From Polytrichum commune (Eukaryota; Streptophyta; Polytrichopsida; Polytrichales; Polytrichaceae), in NCBI GenBank assembly GCA_950295325.1, contig OX485808.1, positions 16,698,527 to 16,762,526 on the forward strand: a stretch of 64,000 nucleotides of DNA, given 5' to 3'. Below are positions 45,879 to 58,189 of the stretch, in pieces (the stretch's first letter is position 1; every line of letters starts with the position of its first letter). The position numbers were made by a program, and so were the translations under genes. Below the pieces are notes generated by a model. It had not been told where the DNA came from. It saw nothing but the letters and a program-made list of their open reading frames with translations, and searched no databases.

Positions 45879-46434
45879 GTAAGACTTCTCAGCCCTCCTC
45901 TTAAGCACACAATTAGACACTTAGAGCACACACTTAATTAACAAACAAACTCTCTTGATTTCATAGTTGACACACACATAGGCACTTAGAAGCACACACA
46001 TAAGACTAGTTAAGCACACAACACTTGTAATTTATTAGAAGTAGTAGTAGTTGCACCTAGTAATAGGCACATAGAATTGTTAGTTATTGTTAGGTTAGAT
46101 TAAAAATGAAGGTTGCAACCGCATCATGCCTTGTTCTCATGTGGTTGCTCATTACCACACTATATTGGAACAACTCTCACAGCGTCCTCTCTCACACTCT
46201 ATGGAAATGTTATGCACAAGCATGTTTTACTGCTATAGCTACATTTAAAGGAACATCTAACGGAATTGCATGGTATTTTGTAAATGATAGTAAGCAACAC
46301 ACACACATAAATAATAACATCTTCCTAATACCCCCCCTACAAAGCCCACTTATTTATAAGTGGAAAGGGAATGGGTTGAGGAGCAAAGAAAATGTATCGA
46401 AAACATGCAATAACAACATACTTTACTTTTGCAG
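45879..46434 (+). other. Possible intron before LINE-2 ORF1
   Basis: A strong donor (CCAG|GTAAGA at 45879) and a strong acceptor (CTTTACTTTTGCAG at 46434) enclose 556 bp. The acceptor is followed at once by A-ATG, the ATG at 46436 starting MTYARSLEK. The open frame upstream of this ATG (from 46106) has no counterpart in the other ORF1 copies. Confidence 0.5.
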
Positions 46435-46435
46435 A

Positions 46436-48049
46436 ATGACATATGCTCGTAGTCTTGAAAAGTCATTGGATGGGGTAAAAGATATGGAAGTAACTCAAAC
46501 AAAAAAGAGGACATCAAGTAATGCATGCCTAACTATTGTTGATAAAACTAAAAATCGGTCTAGCACACAAGGAAAATCCCTTCCGTTGTGGCTTGGATTC
46601 AAAGCAATGAATGCTTTGAATGCAAGCAACAAACTAGCAAAAGAAAACCATAAGAGTGTTAGTGAGCTAGTCAAAATGGGCATGTATGAAGGAGAAGCAC
46701 TAGAATGCCAGGATATTGTTGTCTCATACCCGTATGTACCTCAAGAATTATGGCCTAGTATGAACAACCTAGGTAAACAAAACTATCATCACACACAAAT
46801 TCCTTCAGAGATAGAAACTTGTGATGGCTTTGCAATGGATTACCACGTAGCTTTATTCTTTGAGTTAGATGAGATGATTATTCCCAAAGAAGAAGCACTT
46901 ATAAGCATCACCAAGAGGATGAATGAAATGAGAATCCCTCTAGGTGATGATATAAGTGACCCAATTGCTATAATGTGCACACATGGAGGCAAGCAATGGT
47001 CGGGACAAGCTAAAATACATTTAAAAAATATACAAGAAGACGGTATTCCCATGCTTCAAGGACTTAGGCCATTTATTATCCGGCTCCCGGATAATAAATT
47101 GCACAGGGGTAAAATTTGTAAGTCTTACGACACCATTGCCTCAAGCGAGATGTTATCAGTCAAAATTACCACTGATAGCATCAAAGATGAGACATGGTAC
47201 AAAGTATTTGATGAAGTGGTAAATGAAGGATTTCATAGAGGGCACAATTTTGAAATTATCCATGTGCGAAAAGGGGAAAGTCACAACTTTGCTTGGATCG
47301 TTGCAACTAGCCCGGAACAAGTAGAAAATATAAGAAAGAACAAAATAACATTCGGGCATGAAAGCATTGATGTTACGATAGGAAAACCCTCGGGCGACGA
47401 CTTAGCTAAAAAGAATGCACTCATCCTCATTGCAAAAAATTTAAATATATTAAAACCTAAAGAGGTCATTGAAACCGAAATAAGGGCACGCATGGGTGAG
47501 AAAAACGTCTTAAACATCTTCTTCAAAACGGATGACAAAGGCAAACTCACCGGTGTATACAATGTGCAATGCTTAAGTATGGCGGTCTATAAATTTTTTG
47601 TAAAAAAGAATCATAAAATATGTAATAAATATGTCGAATTTGCTCCTCACCCAAAAAGCTTAGATGGAATATCTAAACCTTCGGGAGAGGAGCTTATACG
47701 ACTAGGCTTTAACAATATGAACACCGCCTTAGCAAACACCGTAGAAGCCATGGAAAATGCCCCATCCAATGGACTAAGAAAGAAAGACATACACCAAATG
47801 GTTGAGGAAGCTGTGGCCAAAGGGACCGCTATAGTGAGAGATGAGATGCAAACCATGGAGACTCGCTTAACAAGCCAAACGAAAAACTTTGCAACATACG
47901 CGGCAGAAAAGGCAGCTAGGGCACTCAAAAAAGAGATGGCCACACTCCGACAAGCCCTCACCAAAACCATGGCAGCCTTGGACTCCTCAGAAATGCTCGA
48001 CAAAGAATATTCATCAAGCGACAAAGAAGATTTAATGGCGATAAACTAA
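46436..48049 (+). CDS. LINE-2 ORF1
   Basis: From ATG 46436 the protein has 537 residues. The frame is open back to 46106, but I prefer 46436 because homology to the other ORF1s begins after it and a splice acceptor precedes it. It shares with LINE-0/1 the order LWLGF.AM, VSYP.VPQ, H.TQIPSEIE, MRIPLG, DPIAIMC, GLRPFI.RL, CKSYDTIA, SVKIT, GFHRGHNFEI, ..VA..P.Q, a segment NVQCLSMAVYKFFV and APHPKSLDGISKP, then a C-terminal coiled-coil-like tail with Lys/Ala-rich helices. No zinc knuckle. Overall it is diverged but collinear, and unlike LINE-1 the frame is intact. Likely an RNA-binding nucleocapsid-type protein. Confidence 0.78.
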   Translation: MTYARSLEKSLDGVKDMEVTQTKKRTSSNACLTIVDKTKNRSSTQGKSLPLWLGFKAMNALNASNKLAKENHKSVSELVKMGMYEGEALECQDIVVSYPYVPQELWPSMNNLGKQNYHHTQIPSEIETCDGFAMDYHVALFFELDEMIIPKEEALISITKRMNEMRIPLGDDISDPIAIMCTHGGKQWSGQAKIHLKNIQEDGIPMLQGLRPFIIRLPDNKLHRGKICKSYDTIASSEMLSVKITTDSIKDETWYKVFDEVVNEGFHRGHNFEIIHVRKGESHNFAWIVATSPEQVENIRKNKITFGHESIDVTIGKPSGDDLAKKNALILIAKNLNILKPKEVIETEIRARMGEKNVLNIFFKTDDKGKLTGVYNVQCLSMAVYKFFVKKNHKICNKYVEFAPHPKSLDGISKPSGEELIRLGFNNMNTALANTVEAMENAPSNGLRKKDIHQMVEEAVAKGTAIVRDEMQTMETRLTSQTKNFATYAAEKAARALKKEMATLRQALTKTMAALDSSEMLDKEYSSSDKEDLMAIN

Positions 48050-49040
48050 ATAAGCTCACCACTTCAATACCAAAAAGATACCAACAAAAATCAAATAAAA
48101 AGGTATTTATAAATACCCCCCTCAAACAAGAAACACTTATCAAAAAATCCAAAAATAGAAACAAAACTAATCATACACATAAATATATAAAACCAATACA
48201 TATCACAACACATAAAATACTTACCCCTAACCTTATTAAACTATTTATCTCAACTCTTGAACAAAACCCCTTAAAACTATATACCAAAACAACTATATAC
48301 CAAACCGAATACTAAATCAAATACCAAAATCCAACCAAACAACAAATCAAATACCAAACCAAATACCTACATCTTTTCAAATACCAACACCAAATAAAAT
48401 ACCAAATAAAACACCAAAACCAAACCAAATACCAAATCAAATACCTTCTCCAAATCAAATACAAAACCAAGTACCAACACCAAAACAAACACCGAAACAT
48501 ATACCAAACTAAATACCAAACCCAATACCAATATCTAAACCAATACCCAACCAGATATCAATACAACCACCAACACCCACAACTATACCAGCATCAAAAC
48601 CACCACCAACACCCAAACCTCCACCAAAACCATCACCAAAACCAATATAAAAAACAACACCAAACCCAAAACCCAAAACTAACAACAAAACTCCCTGTGA
48701 CATACAACTACCACCCAATATTACCTAACTTATTTTTTACAAGCAAATACACACTTATACAAAATCACAAAATAGCCGACTCAAAAATTAAACAATACCA
48801 CAAACACTACTTCATCAACAACAACGCTATAATAAAATATTACACAATAATACTAAATACCATACAAAAAATACACATAAACACAATATTCAATAATACT
48901 CCAACTAAAACAAAAACCAAAACCAAATCACTTACCAAACACGTCAAAAGTAATAACCAAACAAACAACACAACCAGTAATAAACCTACAAAATACCACC
49001 AACAAGTGCCTTATACACCTGGGAAAGGCGGATAAAACGG
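48050..49040 (+). other. LINE-2 inter-ORF spacer
   Basis: Nearly 1 kb of A/C-rich minisatellite-like sequence built from AAATACCAAACCAAATACC-type units (48250-48560) and CCACCACCAACACC-type units (48540-48650). No stable frame. It has only one leader module, at its end, against four in LINE-1. Confidence 0.75.
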
Positions 49041-49276
49041 CCTCGGCCTCCCGGCCTCGCCACAAAACTAAAAACAAATACCAATTCACAAACATCTGGA
49101 CACCCAACACAATAACAAATAACGAACCTAAAAGCAACACAAGTACACACTTTCCAACTTTCCAACTAGCAAACATAATACCCGCCTTACCTAACCTATT
49201 TACTACAACTAAGTTCATACTCAATAAATATCAAAAAATACATAAGAAAAAACCAAAATTACTTCAACTCCACGGA
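49041..49276 (+). other. LINE-2 leader module before 2A
   Basis: CGGCCTCGGCCTCCCGGCCT encodes, in phase with the 2A motif, TASASRPRHKTK; the initiating ATG of LINE-1 is ACG here. It is followed by IWTP in the place of NWKP and by PALPNLFTTTKFI, collinear with the LINE-1 leader. Confidence 0.7.
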
Positions 49277-49342
49277 TACTACTTCATCAATAAATTAACA
49301 TTATTACAATGCGGAGGAGATATAGAACCTAACCCCGGACCA
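49277..49342 (+). other. 2A-like ribosome-skipping motif in LINE-2
   Basis: Encodes YYFINKLTLL then QCGGDIEPNPGP, followed by Met-Pro-Asp-Ile-Leu as in LINE-1. The D-I-E-x-N-P-G-P core is kept although neighbouring residues have changed (one Gly inserted, L to P at the variable position). Confidence 0.82.
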
Positions 49343-52300
49343 ATGCCTGATATCCTACGCACACACCCTGCTACACATAAAATGAGACCCAAAACATATT
49401 TTATCCCAAACACAATAAAATTACAACCAGAGTACCAACACATAGCAAACACGTTCGCTCCCATACTAAAACGGAATCACCCACTACATCACCAAACAAC
49501 CATCATATATCCACACCTACATCAATACATCCTAACACAAAGTCATTCCCAATCAACTCATATACTATATACTTTAGTCATTACAATAAACCCCTTAATA
49601 GACACATGTAACAACATATTAGCCCAACCCCGCATGTACCACTTTAACGACATATGGACCAACACACTAATCATTAGACTGGCCAACCTTAACAACCCTC
49701 CCGAGTGACACATTCTAACACAACACCCATACACAACATTTGTTGAAAATAACCAAGATATAATACACCCCAAAAATTCTATACATACCGAATTATATAA
49801 ATTTATACACAACCAAGAGACTCCACCTACACTAACCACACTCCAAAGGAAATTCTTCTTTCTCCCTGTAAAACTGATTACCGAGTCACTCCGGTGCTTA
49901 GAAAACATAGATGAATACTCACATCCACCTCCACTTCCAAACATCCCCACACCAGCCCCAAGAACAATTACAAACTCTAACCACGAAACAAATATAATAA
50001 CATGGAATGCCTCGTCACTTAAAACAGCCTTACCAAACCTACAAAGCTTAATAAACCATTCCTTTAGCAACATAGCGATTATAAATATCCAAGAAACCAA
50101 ACTCACAGCAACTAAATCCACTAAATACATTCAAAATCAATTCCCTGAATACAAGCTCATTTTTAACAACACACACGCCCTCACAAGATGCATATAACAA
50201 AGAATGCCTTACACCCCCGGTAGAGGTGGTCTTCTCACACTTATTCATAACAAATACGCATTTTCTGGAAATGTTATCAAGATACCCACACCAGCAAATA
50301 TCTCCCCTTATCTACAAATAATAAAAATACACAACAATCCACTCCTGCCATGGATAATCATACATATGTATATGCCCACACACGTAGATGACACCCACCT
50401 CATTCCCTACCTCAAACCACAATCACCAACCAAATAACTGCGCACCCAAACCACACGCACATTTTATGTAGATATTTTAATAAAGATATTGCACTTACCG
50501 GAGGACAAAATAACAACAATCACACGGTACCACAAGAGGACGACATCCAATGGAAAAACTTCACTACAACCCTAAATCTAGAATATATTCCAACAAACAC
50601 TAACTTTTCAAGACAAGGAGGTTATAATTACACGTCAACCAGCCTTATAGACGGTTTCTATATCAACTCACCAGATAACAACAGATTCGCCTTTACAACA
50701 ATCACAAACATAAATCTAAACTCAGACCACTATCCAGTCACCTTACACATACCCCAAAACTTACTTATTGCTAGACCACCACCCCCCGCAAATATTACAC
50801 CAACTAGAATACTAAATCCAATCCCGCCGGAAAACTTAGAGAAATTTAATATAGAATTTTTTGAAGCAAATACCACGCAAGTAAACGAACTAACCATCCT
50901 ACTAGAAAATCACAACAACCTCACCCCTGATCAATGGCAAGAAGCTTGTACAGCATTAGACAACATTGTAGAAAAAATTTCAGTTATCATTGAAAAAACC
51001 TGCAAAGCAGCCCCAATACCAACCCTTACAAATAGAACAGCTCAGCAAGGTGGCTTCCTACCACGAAAACTATCCAAAGAATGGAAACGACACCTCGACA
51101 CATACCATCTTATTAGAAAAACAATATATATTGCAAGAAACAACCCACACTGGCAAACTCATCCCATTTTAAATGAAATCCGTAACCACCAACATGTGCA
51201 AATTCCACATCCACCTACAACAACCACTCTCCCAAATGAATGGATTGACACCATAGCCGCTATCGCAAAAACCTCCAATAAAGAAGCCAGAAAAATCACC
51301 ACAAAATACACCAAACAATGTATTCTAAAAGCCGTATCAAAATACCGCCAAATGTATGAAAAAAGTCCCAAAAAGATAAATAGGAAAGTCTTTAAGCACT
51401 CCGAAACCTCACCCCTCGACTCCATCACGGATAGACAAAATAACATATTAACCAATCCTGAAGATATTGCAAAAGAAATATACATTCAACAATCCATCAG
51501 TTATCGGCCAACAGTATCCACATGCTACTACCATAACATTCACCCACCACATTGCACATGTGGCGTTAGGCAATATCCATGGCATGACTTAGAAGAATTC
51601 ACGATTAAACAACGGAGAGAACCCCAAATCCCCCTACACACATACTTTGACCAAGAAACATACGACTTCTGCCTCAAAAACCTAGGAAATAATAAAGCCC
51701 CAGGACCAGACAAAATTCCTAATTCAATCATAAAGAATATGCCTCCACGTTTCCACAAGCTACTCTTTCTATTCTTTAAACACTGCTACAAACAAAAACA
51801 AATCCCCGCATCCTGGAAAACTAGTTTAACGGTTTTACTATACAAGAAAGGTGATCCATCACTACTTACTTACCATAGACCTATTGCACTAGCTAACACC
51901 ATATACAAATTATACATAAGCACATTAACCTCTATTCTCTCAGCTTATGGTGAAAGACACCAAATACTGCATGATAGCCAAGAAGGATTCAGAGCAGAAC
52001 GAGGAACATCTAGACAACTTCAACTCCTCATTGCAGCATTAGAAGACGCAAGATTTACGAACCAAAATATATATATCCTCTACATTGATTTCAAAAACGC
52101 TTTCGGTTCCATTGATCATGCAAGACTCTTAGCCATAATGAAAGACCTTGGATACCCAATAGATGCAATAAATCTTATCGGAAATATATACATACAATCC
52201 ACTACTATATATCTTGGAGAATACTTCGGCAAAACCCTACCCATCCCCATTCAAAGAGGTACAATACAAGGAGATACTCTCAGCCCTTACTTATTTTTAA

Positions 52301-55300
52301 TATTTTTAGAACCCCTCCTTAGATGGTTACAACAAGGTGACAATGGATATACCTTTGGAACTTCCAAAATTAAAATCACATCCGCAACATATGCCGATGA
52401 TCTAGCAGCGATTGCCAACAAATTAAAATCATTACAAACACAACTAAACAAATTAGACAAATTCTACGAATGGGCGGGAATGGACCTTGGAATACCCAAG
52501 TGTGCAGTGACCGGATGCCCTAACAAATCTAAAATGAACCCCATAACATTCAAAGCCCTGATTCAATCCACTAATATAAACTATAGAAACCAACCATTAC
52601 CAGTCCTAGATCAACACGAACCATATACCTATCTGGGAATCAACCTCGCACCATCTCTTAAATGGAAAACACAAATTAATACCACTACAGCTAAAGTTAT
52701 TAAACAATGCCAAACCCTTGTAGCATGCCCAGCCAACTTGAAACAAAAAATCAACATGGCAGATACAGTCATACGTGCTGGTATAGCCTACAGCTTTTAC
52801 GCAGTACCATACTCTATTCCGGCTATCAAAAAACTCGATAAGAAGATTATAGCACTTCATAAAACAATATGCGGATTACCAAAAAACACATCTAATATCG
52901 CTACACAACTCCCGCACGATCTATTCGGAATTGAAGCATTCTCTCTACAAAATGCCTACTTGCGTTGTATCGGAGAACAACTACAAAATGCCCTCAATGA
53001 CAAAGGTAGACTCGGTAAAATCTATCATGGCTTAACACAATTTATACTTGCAAAATTTGGAGGTTCCAAAGAAATAACCCGCATTAAATACCATCATTGT
53101 ATTATATCACCTATCACTAGAACGCTATTCCTACTTAAACATGAAGCCGGAGTCCACCTAAAAAATACAATAAATAGCTTCTTATTAAACCCATTCACAT
53201 TTGAAACCGCATGGTTGAAAGAAGCTCAAAACCTACAGGGCCTAAACCCCAACACTTCACTTAAATTATTACAAAAACTTCTATTGCACAATATAATAAA
53301 ATTAGAACAAATAATCATGCCCAATGGCACAACCTTAATGAACCCAGACGACTTTAAAATATACCACTCCAATCCTACAAAACTCATCAAGAGTGCATTA
53401 AACATTGCGAATCAACTATTTTGCCATCCTTCCTGCCACCAAGAATGCCACCTACCATGCCCACACCATTAACCCCCACGAACCTTAAAGAATAATTACA
53501 CAATAATAAATCATACCATCCTCCCCCAACACCCAACCCCCCCTATACACCCCCCAAACCCCCCTATCCCCCACCTACCCCCGCCTCCCAACAATATGCT
53601 TAACAACCCCCGTCAATTTCCTATACACACAATACTAGATCACAAACAACGACAACTCATAGATTCTAACGGGATTACAAGAAATGACACATCATACCTA
53701 TGCCAATGGACTACAACAAATAATACCAAATACAACAAATGGCGCACCCAAAGAGATTTATTTCCCTATTGTGATGCCTATACTAGTTGTCACAACACCG
53801 AACTACTTACCCAATATTATACGAAAAGGCAACACAAACACTTCACAAATATCGTCAACGCATACTTCTCCACGGAACAACTAAGAGATACTAGATACGT
53901 TATCCCTGCCACAATAATTCCATTAGCACATATCTCCATTAATGAATGCAACCCAGAGAGTGACATCGAAACAAATACTAACACTATCCAAACACAATTA
54001 GACGTCGCTCACATATATGAAGACAACGGCCGGCACCTCATTACCATCCCAAAAACTAGACTACTGTGGCTATGGAAACAATACCATCAAGCTAAAGATA
54101 CCCCACATAGTCTAGAACCACCTATCCAATCATTTGAAACTAAAATCGTGTGGCTATATCAAAGGTATAAATACCGTATTCCTAAAAATGACCCACTTAA
54201 ACGTGCCCAATATACTATACCAACTCCAATACTAGATTTCCTAATAACAACATTTAATATCAACCATTCAAACTTCTCATCCCCAATTATTTGTTCCACA
54301 CAATTCACCCAATTCCACTCACCATTCTCTAGGGATAGAATATTTGGATCCCTAGGAAAAGCATTTGACCAAAAATGGAAGGGAATTGGTTACGCCCACC
54401 CCCATAACGCAACAGACTTACAACAAGCCATCCATTGGGCCCGCATTGCGGCCAAAAACGACCCAAATACAATCACTATACTTATCTCAAAAGATATGGA
54501 TTGGTACCATAACTTTAACCCATACACTGGCCCATTCTTAGACACACACATCATTGCCCACTTTGCAGCAGACACCATCATATACGAAGAACCCACAATT
54601 CCCCCTGAACTCAATATCACGAGAAAAGAATTATCAACACTACGAATATTTTGTATCCACCACCAAAACAATCATATCGGTACCTACGAACAAATGAATC
54701 AACTCACCAACATAGCAAATAACCTCCAAATATTACAAATTCACACACAAATTGCACAAACCACCCCCTTAAATACCGCCGTTAATTCTAGCAAAAAATG
54801 GGCTAAATCTAATTATCCAAACACACCCAATAATAATAACATACTTATTCCACAATTCCCTAATTACCAAACCAACTTACCATTAAAATTCCATCCATAA
54901 TTCAGCTACTATACAGACGGTTCTTTTATGAAACCCAAAGAAATTAACCCTGGAGTATGGAGAAGAGAAAGAGCTGGATATGGAATCTATAGCCCGAAGG
55001 GCCTTAACATCTCCAAAAGACTACATGGACTCCAAAACATACTACGAGCAGAAATGATAGCCATACATGAAACACTAACAATCATTAATACACTATATCC
55101 AAACGAACCCGCATACATATTTACCAACAGTCTCAATGTATTATACTTACTCAATACACAAATTAAACACCCCACACTTCACAATAGCCACCCTGACCAA
55201 ATCACCCTCGCCACCATGGTACAACTACTTCAAAACCGAATACAACCAATCACACTATACAAAGTCAGAGCACACATCAACATTAACGGCAACGAACAAG

Positions 55301-56368
55301 CAGACAAATTGGCAAAAGAAGGGCTAGAACTAGAGCACAAAATTGCCATTCACCCATATGAACATGCCCATGCCACCCCATACTACTACCAAAAGGACGT
55401 TTGGGCCTCAATGACGGACGTTCCTGATAAAGGCCCCGTTAGATTCCTAGAAAAACAAATTATTAAATACGATAGGGAAAACAACTTGGAAAGCATGGCC
55501 ACACAAACCCCCAACACTTACAAATGGACAGGAAATGCAGATATAGACAAAGAACTTTCTAACGAATTCTGGGAAAACCCGGAAATCACGGATAAACAAA
55601 AATCATGCCTCATCAAATTCCGAACAGGAACCTATATGGGCAATGCTCGAAAACAATTGTTCTTCGGTAGACAATCATATCCCTCTATTACATGCCCCAT
55701 TTGCAACTCATACGAACCGGACACGTGGTTACATGTACTACTTATGTGTAAACAACAACATATACATTCACTTCACGTCAAAAGACACAACAAAGCTGTA
55801 TGGGAAATTAGGAAATTACTAATCTCATCTGAAAAATCTCGATGTTATATTCTCATGAACGCTGGCACCTTCAATAATACATCCCAGGAAAACACCGTTC
55901 CCAATTGGCTACTCCCTTGCACATGCGGTACACAAAGATGTCATTGTAACTCCAGAGTTAGACCTGACATCCTTTGTGTTAGAGGATTACCGTACCAACA
56001 TGACCCCCCCCACAGACATGGACCCCAACCTCACCATACAATTCATCGAATTCGCATACTGTAATGATAGATTCTCTCCAGAAACACTCGAAGCAAAAAA
56101 TAACAAATATAAACCATTAATTGATAGTATCGTTGCTAGAGGATGGAAAGTTGATCCCCTTATTATAATCACCGCAGGCACTAGAGCCACTACACACATT
56201 CCTTCAATGAAATCACTCGAAAATAAATTTAAAATACCTATGCCTATCATTAAAAATACTTTTAAAAACATCAATACTATCGCTATTAAGTATGCCATGT
56301 CTATCCTCCTACACAAAAGAAGAATAGAAAACCACCAACCCCTGCCCCAAACACTAGACCCCCCATAG
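49343..56368 (+). pseudogene. LINE-2 ORF2: APE-RT-RNase H-zinc finger, broken
   Basis: After the 2A motif: MPDILRTHP segment; APE endonuclease with ITWNASSL and IQETKLTA (about 50000-50770, several stops and at least one phase change); RT from 51196 in a long frame with NNKAPGPDKIPNS, IDFKNAFGSIDHA, GTIQGDTLSPYLF and YADDLAAI (52390); linker; RNase H with YYTDGSFMKP, AEMIAIHE and HININGNEQADKLA (54900-55330); zinc-finger region CPICN..C (55693) and CTCGTQRCHC. In-frame stops include TAA at 53470 and at 54898 (Gln to stop, CAA to TAA against LINE-1). A phase change occurs in a C-run near 56007. The RT domain is unbroken. Confidence 0.9.
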
Positions 56369-56611
56369 ATAAAGCCATAAAACTTTAGTAACTAAGCCAC
56401 TCTACTCCATCCACTAACAAATGCACTAGCGACTTGGCGACCCAAACCATACTAACAATCCCCCCTAAAAACTAACCATTTTGGTTCTTGTTACTAGTAA
56501 CTGGTGACTATAGTGTCTACTCACGAAAGGGAGTAGTAGATCTTTACCTCCATACCTTTGTGCTGTGGGCATCGGATTGGAGGAGGATCGAACAGACACT
56601 TCATTCACGTC

Positions 56612-56628
56612 GGTCTCCTCCGGAGACC
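56612..56628 (+). other. Conserved 3'-end hairpin of LINE-2
   Basis: GGTCTCC-TCC-GGAGACC with the same stem as LINE-1 and a changed loop, followed by GAAGTTTTTCTTCTTCT and the target duplication. The upstream GATCGAACAGACACTT and ATTCACGTC are shared with LINE-1. Confidence 0.82.
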
Positions 56629-56645
56629 GAAGTTTTTCTTCTTCT

Positions 56646-56658
56646 TCTTTCGGAAGCT
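56646..56658. repeat. LINE-2 target site duplication, 3' side
   Basis: TCTTTCGGAAGCT, the partner of 43905-43917; SDR leader homology resumes here. Its first bases could also belong to the CTT tail. Confidence 0.88.
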
Positions 56659-56688
56659 TCATGGTGGGCGAAACAACTCCTACACTAA

Positions 56689-57519
56689 GGGCCAAGTTCC
56701 ATGTGCCGGTCCCGGTCCGTTTTCTTCAAAATAAATGGGTGGGCCGGTGAAAAGAGGGTGGTGCCATGTGCCCATCCCTCTCACCCAAGGACCGGTACTC
56801 CCCATGGATGGGTGTCCCACATTTTGTGTTGTGCAAGAACGGGTGCCAAAGGACCAGCGGTCCTAACGGTCATAAGAAGGACATGTGCCGGTTATAAAGT
56901 TTTGGTGACCGGATCGGCCGGTCACCTAGGGTACACCCTTGGATACTAAAGGCCACTTTGTTCTTCAAGTCCTTTCTTTTGAGGAGTACTCTTAGGGAAC
57001 GTGTATTTTATGATGTTTTTAGAATCTAGATCTTAAAACTATATATATATATATAAGGCAAACAAACCAAAGGAAACACTCATGAAATATTTAAAAGAAT
57101 ATTTTGGTGTCATTTAGGTGTCACAGTTAAAATCACTTATAAACAATGTACAATGACAATTTCAACTAAAATAATAATAAATATAAATATTTACATATTT
57201 CCCTAGATGACAGTAGTACCAACCTACGCATATCAACAACACATAATTTGGAATTCATTCAATAAACATATGGAAATTGATGTGCAAATCAAATATGAAA
57301 AGTTAAATGATGATGACCTTCATTGCCGGTGACCTTCATAAAGTGTCATGTCTTATCACTCACCAAATTTAGTTAGAAAGTAGGAAATCGAAATAATCCC
57401 GCACCCCACATAGAAGTACCCCTCCATAAAATGGGTGACATCACCCATTTTTTAGATGATGTCACCCGTTTCTCACCCATTTAAAAAACGGACCAGGACC
57501 GGCACATGGAACGTGACCC
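56689..57519. mobile_element. MITE, Harbinger-like, in SDR copy B leader
   Basis: 831 bp. The ends match as inverted repeats over about 38 bp with a few mismatches, starting GGGCCAAGTTCCATGTGCC on the left and GGGTCACGTTCCATGTGCC on the right. They are flanked by TAA at 56686-56688 and 57520-57522. Copy A shows the uninterrupted leader across this point. The interior lacks a transposase frame. A (TA)n tract is at about 57041-57054. Confidence 0.87.
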
Positions 57520-57522
57520 TAA

Positions 57523-58189
57523 CTAATTTAAGTCTCAGAGCTCACTTGCTAGGAAGAGGAAAGCAGCAGAAGAGTCCTTTCCATGTCCAGTTCGGTACAC
57601 TTGCATATCAAGAGAAGAATGATCGCAGTGTTTTGTAACATGGCAGCTGGATTGAATTGAATTTTAAGTGGCTTGAGTGGCGATTGCAAGGGATCGTAGC
57701 TCCATCGAAAATGGCAGATCAGGATGTGGCTTCCCAAAGGCATTATTCTCACACCCAATTCCTCGAAACGCAGTTTGCAATATTATTGTTGATGAATCTG
57801 GAGCAGTCATGTGAGATGTCACTAGAAGCAGAGGAAGTAAAAAACAATCTTCTCTTGGTCACTGGTTTGTTCAAACATCTGAACCATGGGGAGGAAACTT
57901 GCAGGTGAATCTGAATTGAGAAATAGAAGGCAATTGTGTGCAACCTTCTTCAAAAGGACTTCTCCTTTGCATTAAAATTGCATCATGGGTGTGCAATTGA
58001 GTCATGTGCGTGGTCATGTGGTTGTAAAAGACTTTGGTTTTGTCATGTCGTGGATTCCTTGTTAATTTGTTCCTCTTGCGCAATGTTTCGACATGGGAGA
58101 AGGGTACTATGACTAAAAAAATCAATTTTGAGTAGAGAAACCAACATAAGTAGAGAAAGAGAGATGACGGCAACCATATTTTGGTGTGA
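57523..58189 (+). other. SDR copy B leader
   Basis: Collinear with the copy A leader. A frame starting MADQDVASQ (ATG 57711) is open for 65 codons to 57908 and ends at a plausible donor (GCAG|GTGAAT near 57904). In copy A the same frame has a TAG. It might be a former first exon or an upstream ORF; no joining acceptor is convincing. Confidence 0.5.

Larger units (their letters stand above)
43918..56645 (+). mobile_element. LINE-2: 12.73-kb non-LTR retrotransposon
   Basis: A plus-strand element of the same family type as LINE-1 but clearly diverged in ORF1 and spacer. Both ends are fixed by a 13-bp target duplication and by comparison with the empty site in SDR copy A. Order: 5' region with tandem repeats and a possible intron, ORF1 (46436-48049), A/C-rich spacer, leader with 2A-like motif, giant ORF2 (broken by stops and frameshifts), 3' hairpin and a CTT-type tail. 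It separates SDR copy B from its promoter-proximal sequence. Confidence 0.92.

Noticed and set aside
46106..46435. N-terminal 110 codons of the open frame leading into LINE-2 ORF1 (hydrophobic, signal-peptide-like)
   Set aside because: No counterpart in the other ORF1 copies, and a strong splice acceptor directly precedes the homologous start at 46436; treated as leader or intron.
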